The notes under the pieces: model-generated
Seen by the model: only the letters and a program-made list of their open reading frames with translations
Databases searched by the model: none
Told to the model about the DNA's origin: nothing
Shown here: piece by piece, positions 31,128 through 42,648 of the stretch
Position numbering within the stretch: position 1 is the stretch's first letter
Layout: each line of letters begins with the position of its first letter
Assembly (NCBI GenBank): GCA_027946555.1
Contig: JAPEVC010000090.1
Location: 1 to 64,000 of the forward strand
Source of the DNA: Gnomoniopsis sp. IMI 355080
Lineage: Eukaryota; Ascomycota; Sordariomycetes; Diaporthales; Gnomoniaceae
Direction of reading: 5' to 3'
Length of the DNA: 64,000 nucleotides
Position numbers and translations under genes: made by a program

Positions 31128-32054
31128 TGTCTGAGCGGGCGGTGGTCATCAGCCCTAAAGTGCGGGGTCAAGATTTAGTTTTCGCTGGACCAGATCCCGG
31201 GACAGAGATTGAGTTGATCGTTTCCGAGACCTCACACCCGTCGCACCCGGTCTGCCGGTCTGCATTATTCTCGTGTGCCGTGTGTGTGCAAGGATGTCGT
31301 GGCTGTGTGGCAGTGTGGGTTGTGGTGTCTGTGTGGTCAGCCGAAAAGGATTGTCTCAGGTATCCGTATTTAGGGTCGAAATGTACTGTGTATGTGCTGG
31401 ATTACATGTACAAAGGCAGATGAATTAAAAATAGTGAGTGATCCACACAACAAAAGTGACGATCACACTTCTACCAGAATACATTACATACATACTGCAT
31501 TATGAAATCTGCCAATGCTCAAAATGGCTGTTCTAATTAAGTTTTTCATTTCCAATTCAAGCCACTTCTGATAAGTGAAGTGTCCTCAAATTCATGGAAA
31601 TCCCCTTTGATTGTATTGATAGATAGGACTCCAGATCTCATTCGGAGCCTTTATGGCTTCTTTACTATTATAAATCCACTACCCTAGTGCCAGGTAGGTG
31701 GGTGGGGGTTTCCGCAATGTGCAATGGAGAGCCTTTTTGAGCTTTCCATTCCAGGCACCACATTGCGAGCAGGATGCAGGGATTCAGTGAACCCACTCTT
31801 TCAGTGTTCCCATTTAGTATGTACTTTGGTCATGTAGTCCTGTGTTCCTCTTTGCTGCAATTTTAGAGTAGAGTGGTGCACAATTTTGTTGATTGACCTA
31901 TACTTGTTCTGGTGGTCAGATGCCAATCCATTGTTTCGCTTGAGAAGTGTGCACTGTGCACTGTGCGTCTGACATTAGATATGAATTGTCCAGAGTTACA
32001 TTGGACGACTCAAACTGAACTACCTGGATAAACAACATCATAGTTTTATTGATC

Positions 32055-32102
32055 TTTCTTCTCCTTTTATTTTTCCTTCTCTTTTTTCTTCTTCTTCTTT
32101 TC
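32055..32102 (+). repeat. Pyrimidine-rich low-complexity tract
   Basis: Almost unbroken C/T over about 50 bases, dominated by CTT and T runs, in gene-poor sequence. The antisense frame reads Lys/Arg-only protein and is not real. Confidence 0.8.
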
Positions 32103-33172
32103 AAGACTTGAGTGTTTCCATCAACATGACTACTTGGATTTTGACATAGACTTTATTATGTTGGGATGGTTGTGTACTGTATGCAGGCTGTTGTGACTGT
32201 AGGCTCCCAGTCAGATATGACGCCCAGATGCCCACCAAGTGCATGCCGCACGTCAACCCAGATGTGAGCATGAAAGTATTTCTGCCAAAGAATCAATTCA
32301 AAATACGGAGAAATCCGCATCCAAATTGATTACGTTGTGGTTACTCACATTATGCCCCACTATTGTCTGACTACTCTTTTCTTTACACTCAGGCAGGCAT
32401 GATCAGAGCTGACGATCTGTGTCTTCTTACCCCTGGACCAAATCTACCGAGTCAGAAATTGTGGTAAATTATGGTGATGACTGCTCAGCAGAGCTGAGTG
32501 GTGGTTGCTCCTTAATTTCTGAGTTTGCCCTGCAGCGGTTCTTCCGGCGTTGCTGAGGTGAGACAAGGGCTAAGTTTTCCTAATCAAGTATCATTATGAT
32601 GGTGTGGATTGAGGCTGACTCGGTCATATCAAGCCACAGCTCCAGAGACTTTGTCCGAGGAATGCTGATGCCTGATTTGAATGTAGACAAAAAAGGTCAA
32701 AATTACAAAACTTGATTATCTCAAGATTGGTAGCTGAGTCTTGTACAAAGTACCAAGTATCTTTCATTCAAGCCCGGTTACAATTCTATTCGAGTTTTAA
32801 GTAGCATTCCGCGCAACGTGGGAGAGCATCACTAAATATACTTAAGTTTGATCAGAGACTGCAATGCCTTCCTGTCAAGCCAGGCTGTAGCTACGGGATT
32901 CGCATAGCTCAAGGGAAGAGGCAGTGTACATGCTCACAGAAGATGCAGAGGAGACTGTTTTTTTTTTCAAGGAATGTATTCGGTAGGTATATTAATAAAA
33001 AGACAAATAAATGCAAGCAGCTATGTTTTTCCCAACATCAATCCAGTTAAACCATTTTCCCTTCCACGTTTCTCGATAACAATACACCACGATGCTATTT
33101 ACAAGGCCACCTCGCCTATGAAACTCTCCCCGTGTATTGTCGAAGCCAATGCTCCCCAGATCAAGAGACGAT

Positions 33173-33913
33173 CTATGCGTTGAAGCGAGCCATGCGGCGG
33201 GCAGTAGCAGCGCCAGTGGGAGCGGGGGCAGCAGCGCCAGCAGCGCCAGCAGCCTGTTGCTGAACGGGAATGCAGCCACCGAAGGGGCCAGCGTTGGAGG
33301 GGTTGACAAGCTTGACAAGGCAAGTGTTGGCCTGGCCGGCAATGTTACCAGTGCAGGTGGTGCCAGCGGGGACGTTGACCTTGAAGGGGTAGTCCTCGTT
33401 GATGTTGGTGGCACGCTTCATGATGCCGACAGCCTGAAGAGCACGAGCCCAGAAGCGCTTCTCGGTCTTCTGGATGTTACCCTTGGTGCCGGGAACCTGA
33501 GTCTCGACGTCCATGGCAGTCCAAGAGGCACCGGTACCGTCAGCGTTGATCATGGCCTTGTATGGGCCGGCACCGTCAGAGGTGACAATGTGGAGGGTAC
33601 CGGAGACGGAGCCACCGTCGGCGGAGATCTGGGGGAGGGTGGAGCCGGAGAGGGCCATGGCCTGTGTGGTGCCAGCCTCAATGTCGTTGTCACCCGCGCC
33701 GTTGGTGCGGCCACAGGCATCGGCGGCGTCACCCTTGAAGACAGTGGTGTCGGGCTCGGTGACCTTGTTCTTGCCGGCGCCAGGGACAACGGCACCCTGG
33801 ATACCGAGAGCGGTACCGTTGCCACCGGCATCACCAGTTGCGACGGCGATCTTGCCGTGAGCGGCAACGAGGGGGGAGGCTGCGAGAGCGAGGACGAGGA
33901 TCTTGGCGAACAT
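33173..33913 (-). CDS. Egh16-like secreted protein (DUF3129 family)
   Basis: Intronless, 246 residues, ATG at 33913. A signal peptide (MFAKILVLALAASPLVAAHG) leads into GKIAVATGDAGGNGTALGIQ and VVPGAGKNKVTEPDTTVF, the hallmark opening of the Egh16/GAS1/GAS2 family (Egh16-like, DUF3129). These secreted proteins are known from appressoria of plant- and insect-associated fungi, but also from saprobes. Six or so Cys in the mature part (ACGRTNG, TTCTGN, NTCLV, GGCIP) suggest disulphides. The C-terminus is an Ala/Pro/Gly-rich tail without a clear GPI signal. Strong third-position G/C bias leaves a spurious 302-codon frame on the opposite strand. A TATA box sits about 225 bases upstream of the ATG. 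Confidence 0.9.
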   Translation of the reverse strand: MFAKILVLALAASPLVAAHGKIAVATGDAGGNGTALGIQGAVVPGAGKNKVTEPDTTVFKGDAADACGRTNGAGDNDIEAGTTQAMALSGSTLPQISADGGSVSGTLHIVTSDGAGPYKAMINADGTGASWTAMDVETQVPGTKGNIQKTEKRFWARALQAVGIMKRATNINEDYPFKVNVPAGTTCTGNIAGQANTCLVKLVNPSNAGPFGGCIPVQQQAAGAAGAAAPAPTGAATARRMARFNA

Positions 33914-34136
33914 TTTGAAGGTTGGTTGGGGGGGTTGGTGAGGTGGGTTGGTGGTGTTGTTTTTGATGATTGTGGATGTAAAGATATTAAATTGTCACGA
34001 GTCAATCGCGAGAATATTCTGCAAACCAGGCAGGAAGTGGAATAGGAAAGTGAGAGAGAACTGGAAACTGATGCTGATGCTGCTGATGATGGAGAGAAGG
34101 AAAAACTGGATTGTTGAAGGGGAAGATGTCTGCATC

Positions 34137-34142
34137 TTTATA
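34137..34142 (-). promoter_or_regulatory. TATA box of the Egh16-like gene
   Basis: TATAAA on the minus strand, about 225 bases before the ATG at 33913, in the context GATGTATAAAGATG. Position and match suggest a core promoter with a leader of roughly 190 bases. Confidence 0.5.
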
Positions 34143-37100
34143 CATCTTCGTCTTGTTCTCGTCGTATATTGCATCTAGGGCTGTCAATGAGAATAACGGC
34201 TACTCACAGTCCGGTCAATGTGCACTGCCGTGTTTGTCCTGTCGTGTGATGGTCTTGACCATGGACAGACACGTCTCATTCCAGACAAGTCTGAGGGGCA
34301 TGGAACGTCTCGTGGAGCTGGGTTGAAAGTCGAGTTCTTCGGATGAAGCCAGCAGTAGCGGCCCACTTGAGCGGCGTTGAGGGCGTGTTGGAACAGACCG
34401 CAATGGAGGCACAATGGTCAGCTATCATGAGAACCCGGGTACGGATGGCAGCTTTCCTGGTAAGGAGTTTCCGACGGGCGATTCCCTGCCGGTGATGTGC
34501 ATCAAGGTCCTTGTTTGTGAAAGACTCCGCAGGTGCCCCCATTTGTTCAAGCGCCATGTTTCGGGACTTTCCATGTCGATCCCCTTTTGAGAGGGTGACT
34601 AGAGCCGAATTTGGCATCTGGCGATGCGCATTGGCATCCTTTCGTTTTCGAGGCGACAGGTCTAGGCGCAATTGGGACCAGAAAGGCCCAAGACATGGTC
34701 ATGGACGCCAGGCTTGGCAGTTTTGTCGTCAAGATCGGACGTCACATTAAGGTTAGGGCCCCCGGGGGCCATGTGAAATTTAGAGTGGGCATCTATCGGG
34801 ATGATCGGTGCCAAGCTTCAGGGGCACACGTGCTGGCCCCAGAGGGCCTCGCAGCGTGTCCAGCGATTGGCCCATCAGTCCTAACCAGCAATCCGCTCCA
34901 AGTACGACCAACGTTTAAGCATATTTCTTGGCATTAGGTACGGGACAGCCACGGGACTAGACAGAACCTTACAGCGCCGCGTTTCGTTTACTTGGGGCGA
35001 AACCAACCCCAATGGAAATTGATGCGTTTGGCCTGGTATTCGCCCATGATTTCTCGAGTCTCCCTCCTCTTGGTACCCGGCCAGCCCAGCTTAGTATCCT
35101 AAACGAGAAATATGACTCCATGCGATTGGCTGTATGCTTCACTACGACTCCCGCTGGTAATGCTCTTGCCCGGACCAAAACACAATACCCTCAGGTTCAT
35201 TAAAACGCAGCCACGGGCAGATCATACAGTCCAAGAATAGTCTGGAATAGCGGCGATCACAAGTTGATCATCTATGTTGACTAGAAATGGACTCCATGTA
35301 GTGCTTGTTGATCTTTAATTATAGCACGGATGGGAACCACTCTGCGGATTGAAGCTGACGACCTGGATAGATAGTTACAGTACCTAGGGATCTAGACTCG
35401 TGACCGGCAATCTGGGTGGTGGGTTACGTTCCCGGAATCTTGCGGGAATCTCGCTACGAACACTCTTCTGGGCCCCAAGCCTGTCACCGGGTGATTGCCC
35501 TTGGCACGATGCCTCACACTCGATCGCTCGTCTGGGCAAAAGCTTGTCATTTTCTGGGCAGATGCCTCATCGGTTATACTTTCTGCATCTTCGTTGCGTT
35601 TCCGACATCGAATCAGCCTCGTACAATGTGCGCGCCTCTTTGAACAAGAGTCGACTGAGTTGTGTAAAGGAAACATTCACCAGAAATCCGAAAGGTATCA
35701 GGGAGACATTTCAAACCGATATGGCGGTCGGATCAGGCCAACAGGACAGGGATATCAGACCTACATGTTGGTGACCTCGGGCCCTTGCAGCCTTTCTCGG
35801 TCTGTGCCATATTGCCAATTGCTCAGGTGCGTATGCTATTGTGTGAACATAACCAGTTCACTTTTTCCTTGAGAAAAAGATGAAAACTCTACCGGTCTCC
35901 CACTATATTTTGAGACGCATCAAACGCAGTCGGATCGTATCATTCAATCATCCTAGAAGAGGAGATTCTTAACGACGTCCTCGTGATAGGAGCCCGTGTC
36001 GTGCATCAGGTGGAGCACACTGATACCGCCATGTAGGATTCTGAAAGTCGCATGCTCCTTCGCTGAAACACTCGTGTCTGAATGGTGGCAATCTGATGGA
36101 AATCGAATACCTGGTATGCCTTTGCGTTTTGGTCGCACAGACTTTCTCACTTCTGGACCACATAATCATTTCGAGTGGAGTTATATAGAACACAAATAAC
36201 CTATGCAGTTTGAAATCTCTACAAAGTCCCAATTGCTAGATGAATCCGACGCTTGAAAAGCCAGAAGAGCTTCACTATACACGGCAGCGGTGCACTGATT
36301 CTTAGAATTACTGAAACAGACGTACCATACGAGCTGAATACGATTCGTAGCCCGCTATGATGTTGCTGCTAAACCAATTCGCTTCTGAGTAATGTGTCCT
36401 ACAAACTCGTCCGAATAATTTGCGTTCTCTCGACTCGCGAGTAATTCGCGTATCATCCACCTGCAAAGCAAACTCGTTTCTCATTAACACTGGCAGAACG
36501 AAGGCGACCCACACCGTGCGTACACAAATGTCCCGACTTTCCGTCGTTCCCATTGTATACATAGGCTACTCATTCGAGACAAAACTACAGCGGAGCACAT
36601 GGCTTTTACTAAGAAAGCCGTTCTATAACAAACTCAAGACAATATCACCCTCTGGTGTTGATGTTCACATCTTCCTCGAGACCTGACATAACTGCCTCTC
36701 ACCAAACCCTGAGTAAGCTATACAATGTAACACGACCTTTGTAATGACGAACATAGACTGTTTTAATCCATCGCAACATTCATCCGACGATATCAAAAGT
36801 CCATAGCATTGCATTCTGCACCCTCATAGTATCTGCTTAACTTGTCTAAATGGTCATGGATGTGCAAGATCAACGTCATAGGCCTTCGCAACAATGCTAT
36901 CATAGAGTTCCTCCAGAAATGAAGGAGGCAAAATTTAGGTCATCCTAGACTATACTAGTAGTAGCTGGAACACAGTTTCGATTTCGCGGCTCTTGGCTCG
37001 TCGACGATAATGCCAAGCAGCACCACTAGTTTGGGCTCCTGTCATAGGGCGTCGTTGGTAAAACGCACAGTGGTGCGGACAGAACAAAGTTTCAGATCGA

Positions 37101-38907
37101 CCGCCAAAGTCTTACTTGAAATAACGCTGGCGCGGGGCGTAATAATTCATGAAAGAATTCAGACGCTTCAAATTCCACACCGCACTTCCGCCATAGGTAT
37201 TGGAGCAGTGACTGCCTAGGTGGGTTTCCACGAAAAAAGGCAAAATATTGATGGAGTAGCGTGCGCGCTTCGTCAGAATTTCTGTTTCCCGTATTTAGGT
37301 CTCTCGAGGTAAACCGGACGAAAAAGCTACACGGCCGTCCTGGCGGACTACTATGTACTACCACAGCCGCAGAATGTCGTCTGGACAGAATTCGAGGCGA
37401 GATTGGTGCAGGGACTCCTCATAAACAGTGATGAGGCGCGTCTGGGCTCACGTAAACAGCCAAACTTCAAAACACTAGCCCTTCTCGTAGCATTTAGATT
37501 CTATAAAACATCATCAAAGACTTTGCCGAGGCTTTGTGTCTTTGTTTCTATTTGTCTTTTGTCTTCTGAGTTGAAGAAGACATGTCTTGCTAGCCCATTT
37601 CCTCGCGTAAAGTCAAGCGCGCCGACGTCGGAAGCACAGACGGGTGTTATGAGTGGAGTCTAAAAATGTCCGGTCACAGCCCGATGTGCCAAGTGAGAGA
37701 CTGCACTAGGGCAGGCGTGTCAAGAGGAGACACATGATTTATAGAAGTGCGAGGAGAATCAGCTCGTTGATACATGCTTCTAATCGTTCTTGTCAATGAG
37801 GCCTTCACTGCGAGTAGAAGGACAAAGGGCAAAATCCAGGAAAAAGGAATCCAATTTGGGTACTCCAGGCGGATACCTAGCTACGTGTACGGTGCCGAAC
37901 ACATTCGTTGACTCGCACCCCTTGTGGTAGTACACAGGAAGGGAGTCGGTAGGTCAACCTCGTATGGCGCCAGCCAAGTAGAATAGCAATCAGATGATGA
38001 TTGTTGTATACCGTCAAATAGGACATGGAAATATGGGTTGTTGCGAGGATAGGAGAGGCATTTCACTAAGCTATCTGGGTGGGAATGTTATTACTCGTTT
38101 ACGCAAATATAGTAACTTCGCCACAGCCGTGCTCTGGATACAGGCGCTTCTGTCCGCAAATGAGATTCTGTTACCCGAGTGACTGATTGAGATTGAAGCT
38201 ACTCGGCTGACAGATCCATTCATGGCAGAACGCAACTATTGGCCAATGGGCAAATCAAGATAATAGTATGCAAATCTGTTTCACAGAATCGACCTTCATA
38301 CTTTTGACCATGAGTCAGGTACAGGAATAAACGGTAGATCCTCCTTATCCCACGTGGATCCTAATTTAAGTATAGCTTTGAAGGGCCCAATTTGTTGCCG
38401 AACCTACGGGCCCCAAAATGCGAACCTAGCTCCCAAAACCTTAAAATTCCCCGTTTCGGGGGTAAAAATCCCAGGTCTGGTGGCAAGCAAGGTTACGACA
38501 CTTACCACAATAGGGCACTCCCACGTAGAGCTTTGCAACGACTGAGTTTGATAGCAACTTCAGTAGACTTTGCCTATGTTCATACGGCCAGGCATACTTG
38601 CGAACACTGTTAAGTATCGCCTCGAACAGGCCGAATCAATCATCAAGAATAGGTATCCAGTGTCAAAAGCAGATTGTGCAATCTGTGCAATGTCATCGCC
38701 TACGAGTCTAAATGAGGTGACCAGTTGGTCCGCGCCGATCCAATGGCGATCTCAAATGACAATCTTTTCCTATTGTTCTATCATGCCTTGTTGCTAAAGG
38801 GTCCACGCCCACGTACATGACGCGGACCCGTGGACAGCCAAGAAGCTCAAGTCTTCAACCGAAGGGAGCGGGGGCATGAGATTGAGATCATTGAGCGCCT
38901 CTGAGGC

Positions 38908-38913
38908 TATAAA
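38908..38913 (+). promoter_or_regulatory. TATA box of the repeat-protein gene
   Basis: TATAAA about 140 bases before the ATG at 39053, in the context GGCTATAAAGAACACG. It fits a core promoter with a leader of about 100 bases that becomes pyrimidine-rich towards the ATG. Confidence 0.55.
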
Positions 38914-39052
38914 GAACACGAGGGGATCTACTACTGAAGTTTTGATTGTCTTTTCCCCATCTTCATCAACATTTCCCGAAAGCACACACTGTCTTTACAG
39001 CTTTCCAGTCACTCCTTTGACCAGTCATTCGTTTCTATCCTCCTTTTCCAAA

Positions 39053-40191
39053 ATGCACTTCTCCAGGATCATCCTCAAGTCCGCTCTTGTGGCATCTGCC
39101 ATTGCGGCACCTATCTGTAAGTTGACCAAAGCGAATCGTCTCTCTGCAAAGATATAGTCTGACCGCCACTTGTAGCCGCCGATGTCAATGTTAACGTTGG
39201 CTCTGTAACCGACACTACCAAGGGATTCATCTCCAAGGCAGGATCCACTGCTACTGGAGCTGTTCCTGACATCAAGCTCGCTATCCCCCACGTTGTCACC
39301 CGCGGCCTGCCCGACGCTGGCGCTGCCGTGTCCGGTGTGGAGTCTATCGCTGAGGGTGCCATCTCAAAGGCCCCAGGCGGCTCCGTCGTCAACAGTGTTG
39401 CTAACGAGCTCCCCAGCGTTGGCTCGACTGTTAGCGGCGTGCAATCCACCGTTGAGGACGTTGCCTCTACTCTCCCTCTTTCCTCTACCGTCTCAGGAGC
39501 TGTCCAGGGTCCCGTTTCCGACGTGGTGGGCGCCGTTAGCTCGACGGGTGCTCTGAACACGGCGACCGACACTGTCGGCACTGCGACCGGCACTCTCGAC
39601 ACCGTCGAGGGTGTCCTCCCCTCTGACCTGCCGGTCCGACGTGGGCTTCTCGATGTTGGCGGAGTCGTCCCCGCCGTGGAGGGCGTTCCTGTTGTTGGTG
39701 GAGTCGTTAGTGCGGTTGACGGAGTTGTTGATGGTGTCCTCCGACGTGGGCTTCTCGATGTTGGTGGAGTCGTCCCCGCCGTGAAGGGTGTTCCTGTTGT
39801 CGGTGGAGTTGTTGGTACGGTTGAGGGAGTGGTTGACGGTGTCCTGCCAGTCCGACGTGGGCTTGCCGATGTTGGCTCCACCCTCAGCACTGTAAAGAGC
39901 GTTCCTGCTGTTGGTGGAGTCGTTGGTGAGGTTCAGGGAGTTGCTGGGGATGTTTTGCCCACCGCCACCGGAGCTCTCCCAGAGGTTGAGTCCCTTGCCA
40001 AGCGTGTCCTCTCCAAGGTTGATGGCACTGTTGACACTGCTGAGTCCGTCGTTGATGCCGTCGTTCCTACCGCCAATGGCCCTGTTGACACTGTTGTTGA
40101 CACTGCCAAGTCCACTGTTGATGGAGCACTTCCCGTTGTTGGCAACAAGGTCGAGGGTGTGGTGAGCACTGCTGATGGAGTCGTTGCCTAA
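39053..40191 (+). CDS. Secreted Val/Gly-rich repeat protein with Kex2-like sites
   Basis: 359 residues in two exons (39053-39116 and 39176-40191; 59-nt intron). The start MHFSRIILKSALVASAIAAP is a clear signal peptide, and the splice follows immediately after it. The mature protein has no Cys and is made of Val, Gly, Ala, Ser, Thr and Asp. Its centre holds imperfect repeats of about 36 residues, each opening RRGLLDVGGVVPAV or a variant and containing GVPVVGGVV. Dibasic pairs end each unit: R176-R177, R211-R212, R248-R249, and K297-R298 further on, as in precursors cut by the Kex2 protease. Shorter T-V-D-T-A repeats fill the last 80 residues. It could be a cell-wall or surface structural protein, or a precursor of processed peptides. 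No family is recognised. Confidence 0.82.
39616..39895 (+). repeat. Coding tandem repeat, about 108-bp unit
   Basis: Two closely similar copies and a third diverged copy of a roughly 105-111 bp unit inside the repeat-protein gene. Each contains CGACGTGGGCTT followed by a GATGTTGG word. The units encode the segments between dibasic sites. The first two copies are near-identical at DNA level, which points to recent duplication or gene conversion. Confidence 0.8.
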
Positions 40192-41618
40192 GTTATTGCG
40201 AAAAAGGGCATATTGTCTTCTGTTCTATAGCGTCTATTTCGGTGGCTCAGAGAGTCACCAGAGGAGGGAGAATTTCGCAAGTCATTCACGGCGGGCTCTT
40301 GCCTTCTCATAGAAGTCATGATAACGATGTAATATACCTACGCGCTCTCATTCATTGACATCTGTGCCATTCTCATGAAACACCCACTTCTTGTGTATGA
40401 TGAATCAACAACGTGTAATGTCTTGCACAGCACTGATAATGACTCAAAGATCTTCCAGTCTTCGTCTTCTGACAGCCCCGAGCGGCTCGAGCTGGGAAAT
40501 TTGAACAGCCCTGGCATGGTGTATGTCTCCGGACATGCCGGGATTTAATTTTAACCACAGCCGTTGAACGGCAGACCTATACCAATGTGATGGAGGCGAA
40601 CAGCTGCTAACGTCCTGGTCGCTCATGGCACAATTGCCTGTCATCGGCCTTTTACTAATCGTAACCGTAGCGCATACCGGTTGAATGCTAGTTGGAAGCT
40701 GAGGGAGAAGATGCTTTGGTAGAGTCACTGAATGAAACTTAGTGAGCATATAAGGTAATTACAGTCTGAAAGCGGAGGGTGGACGTTGGCGGAAAGCTTC
40801 CTTTTTCTCGGACAGCTCTCTGGACGAGTGAGACCAGTGAATGGATGAAGCGTTCAAGGTCTTTCCAAAGGACGTGCTGCGGAAAGAAGGCTGACGGTAT
40901 ATTCCAACATCACCAAGAGACGAACATGCAGAATGTCCTTTGTTGTTCTGGGGCACGGACTACTTTGTCTCCATTTGCTCAATGAGATTGTGTGGAAATC
41001 TCATGATCTGGAAGACTGGACGATATTTCCTTTATTACTTTTCTTTGGATTTTCACACAGGCCCCAAGATAGATTTTACCTCTACTCGAAAATAATTCCA
41101 TCTGTCCCAATCTCAAAGTCTGTCGCGACGGCATGCACAAAATGGATGTCGAAACGCTGAACCATTTCCACGAGGGTGATGTACAGCGTCTTTATGTGCT
41201 CTGCCCTTCGACTCCAACCAACTTTTCCTGAATGCGAAAAAATTACACATACTTTTCGTCATGTTTACAAAAACTTTGTACAAAATACGTCGAAATCGAA
41301 TGTGAGCCGGAAATGCGGACTTCCGCCTGCGCCTTTCAGCCCGCTGGCGGAATTCCGCATCGGCGGCTGACGAGGTGGGGCGGGATGTAAGTATGGATCA
41401 TAACCTCACTACTTAAAGGATGTTGTCTCTCCTCTTCATGGTCGGCCTAATGATCGAGTTCTTTAATAGCACACAGGTAGTCGATACTTCCTAGAAGGCT
41501 TTGGCGGGAAATAACTGTATAGGCGCTTTGTGAAGCTTGTGCCCTCAATCGACCAGAACACAAACCTACCCACTTCTGAGTCTCAATACGTACCTCTGCT
41601 CCCAAGACTTCAGGCAGA
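40192..41618. other. Intergenic, nothing recognised
   Basis: 1.4 kb between the repeat-protein gene and the NmrA-like gene. Only short frames on both strands. The final 100 bases are the presumed promoter and leader of the gene at 41619. Confidence 0.5.
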
Positions 41619-42648
41619 ATGTCTGAAATCCGCAAAGTTGCAATTTTCGGCGTACGTTCTACTCACATCACTTCATACCCATACCATCGCTAAAATTCTT
41701 CTCAGGCATCGGGTAACTTCGGCCGCCCCATCACCGCGGCCCTGCTCCAGGCCAACTTCCAAGTCACCATCATCACCCGCGCCTCGTCCACAGCGACCTT
41801 CCCACCTGGCATCCCAGTGCTGAAAATCACGTACAACGTTGAGGATATCACTCAGGCTCTACAGGGCCAAGACGCCGCGGTCTGCGTGGTTGGGCCCGCT
41901 GGCATCAGCCACCAAAGCATCATGATCGACGGCGCGGAGGCCGCGGGAGTGAAACGATTCATCGTTGATGATTTCGGGTGGGGGCCGGATATTAGGGGAT
42001 TGCCTGAGTTTGCGGACGTGCACAAGCAGAGAAGGGGAGAGTGGGCATATGCAAAAGCCAGGGCCGAAGAGAATCCGGGCTTTACATGGACGGGTATTAC
42101 AATCGGGAATCCTATTGATTGGGTACGTGAAGTTTGATTGTTTGACGGATCCTAGACGCTGAACTATTGCATCCTAGGCATTGAGAAACTTTTCCACTAT
42201 GGGCTTTGACGTCGCCAAATTCTCCGCGATCATCTACGACAAAGGCGAAGAGTACTTCACGGGCACCACGCTCGAGGGCGTCGGTCAGAGTGTGGTGGGA
42301 GTTTTACAACATACGGCCGAGACCGCCAACCGCTTCGTTAAAGTTCTGTCGATCAAGACTTGTCAGAATGACTTGTTGCAAGCGTTTGACAAGGTGACTG
42401 GGAAACAATGGGAGATACAACGGTCGACTACAAAGGCGCTCTTGGAGCGCGGACGTACGAAGCACAGCGAGGGCAATAAAGGGTGGGTTTTGGACTTGGT
42501 AGTGGCTCAACTATACGACGAGGGCGAGGCTCGCTGCATTGTGGCGCCAATGATGGAGCAGTCGGATGCTGTGTTGCTGGGGGTGGCTATGGAAGATAAT
42601 GAGCAGGTAGTATCCAAAGCTTTGGGTCTGCGTGAAATGTTTGTTTGA
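41619..42648 (+). CDS. NmrA-like / isoflavone-reductase-like NAD(P)-binding protein
   Basis: 306 residues in three phase-0 exons: 41619-41651, 41706-42122, 42178-42648 (introns 54 and 55 nt). The first intron lies inside the dinucleotide-binding loop: MSEIRKVAIFG joins ASGNFGRPITAALL, giving the G-x-x-G-x-x-G-like GASGNFG of the NmrA/PCBER branch of atypical short-chain dehydrogenases. VKRFIVDDFGWGPD and the following K-x-x-x-E-x-W-stretch match the family, as does NPIDW before the second splice. Fungal members are mostly cytosolic NAD(P)H-binding oxidoreductases or redox sensors, often in secondary metabolism; no neighbouring cluster supports a specific role. Length is normal for the family. 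Confidence 0.9.

Larger units (their letters stand above)
30716..33172. other. Gene-poor intergenic region
   Basis: About 2.5 kb, AT-rich especially 31440-32900. It holds a TA run (30909-30927), a hairpin-forming inverted repeat (30991-31010), a CCAGC/AGCCC repeat (31089-31127), a tandem GTGCACT word near 31948 and a pyrimidine tract (32055-32102). No supported gene is present. The base composition would fit a decayed transposon, but no transposase or reverse transcriptase fragment is readable. Confidence 0.45.
33914..39052. other. 5-kb region without a supported gene
   Basis: I searched both strands and found only frames up to about 130 codons with no domain, no convincing intron chain and atypical composition. 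The 34000-34200 part is the promoter and leader of the Egh16-like gene; the last 150 bases hold the TATA box of the gene at 39053. A short CCCCG-TTT-CGGGG hairpin lies at about 38449. Overall base content looks near genome average, so heavy RIP is not evident by eye. Confidence 0.5.

Noticed and set aside
31440..32960. RIP-mutated transposon
   Set aside because: The stretch is AT-rich but has no readable transposase, reverse transcriptase, LTR or terminal inverted repeat. A RIP index was not computed, so this is left unproven.
33137..34045. 302-codon plus-strand frame opposite the Egh16-like gene
   Set aside because: It is the shadow of a gene with strong G/C third positions. It is Gly/Ser/Val-rich with no domain, while the minus strand has a signal peptide and family motifs.
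34276..34937. Opposed frames of 131 (-) and 108 (+) codons upstream of the Egh16-like gene
   Set aside because: They have no domain, no splice partners and irregular composition, and they overlap each other.
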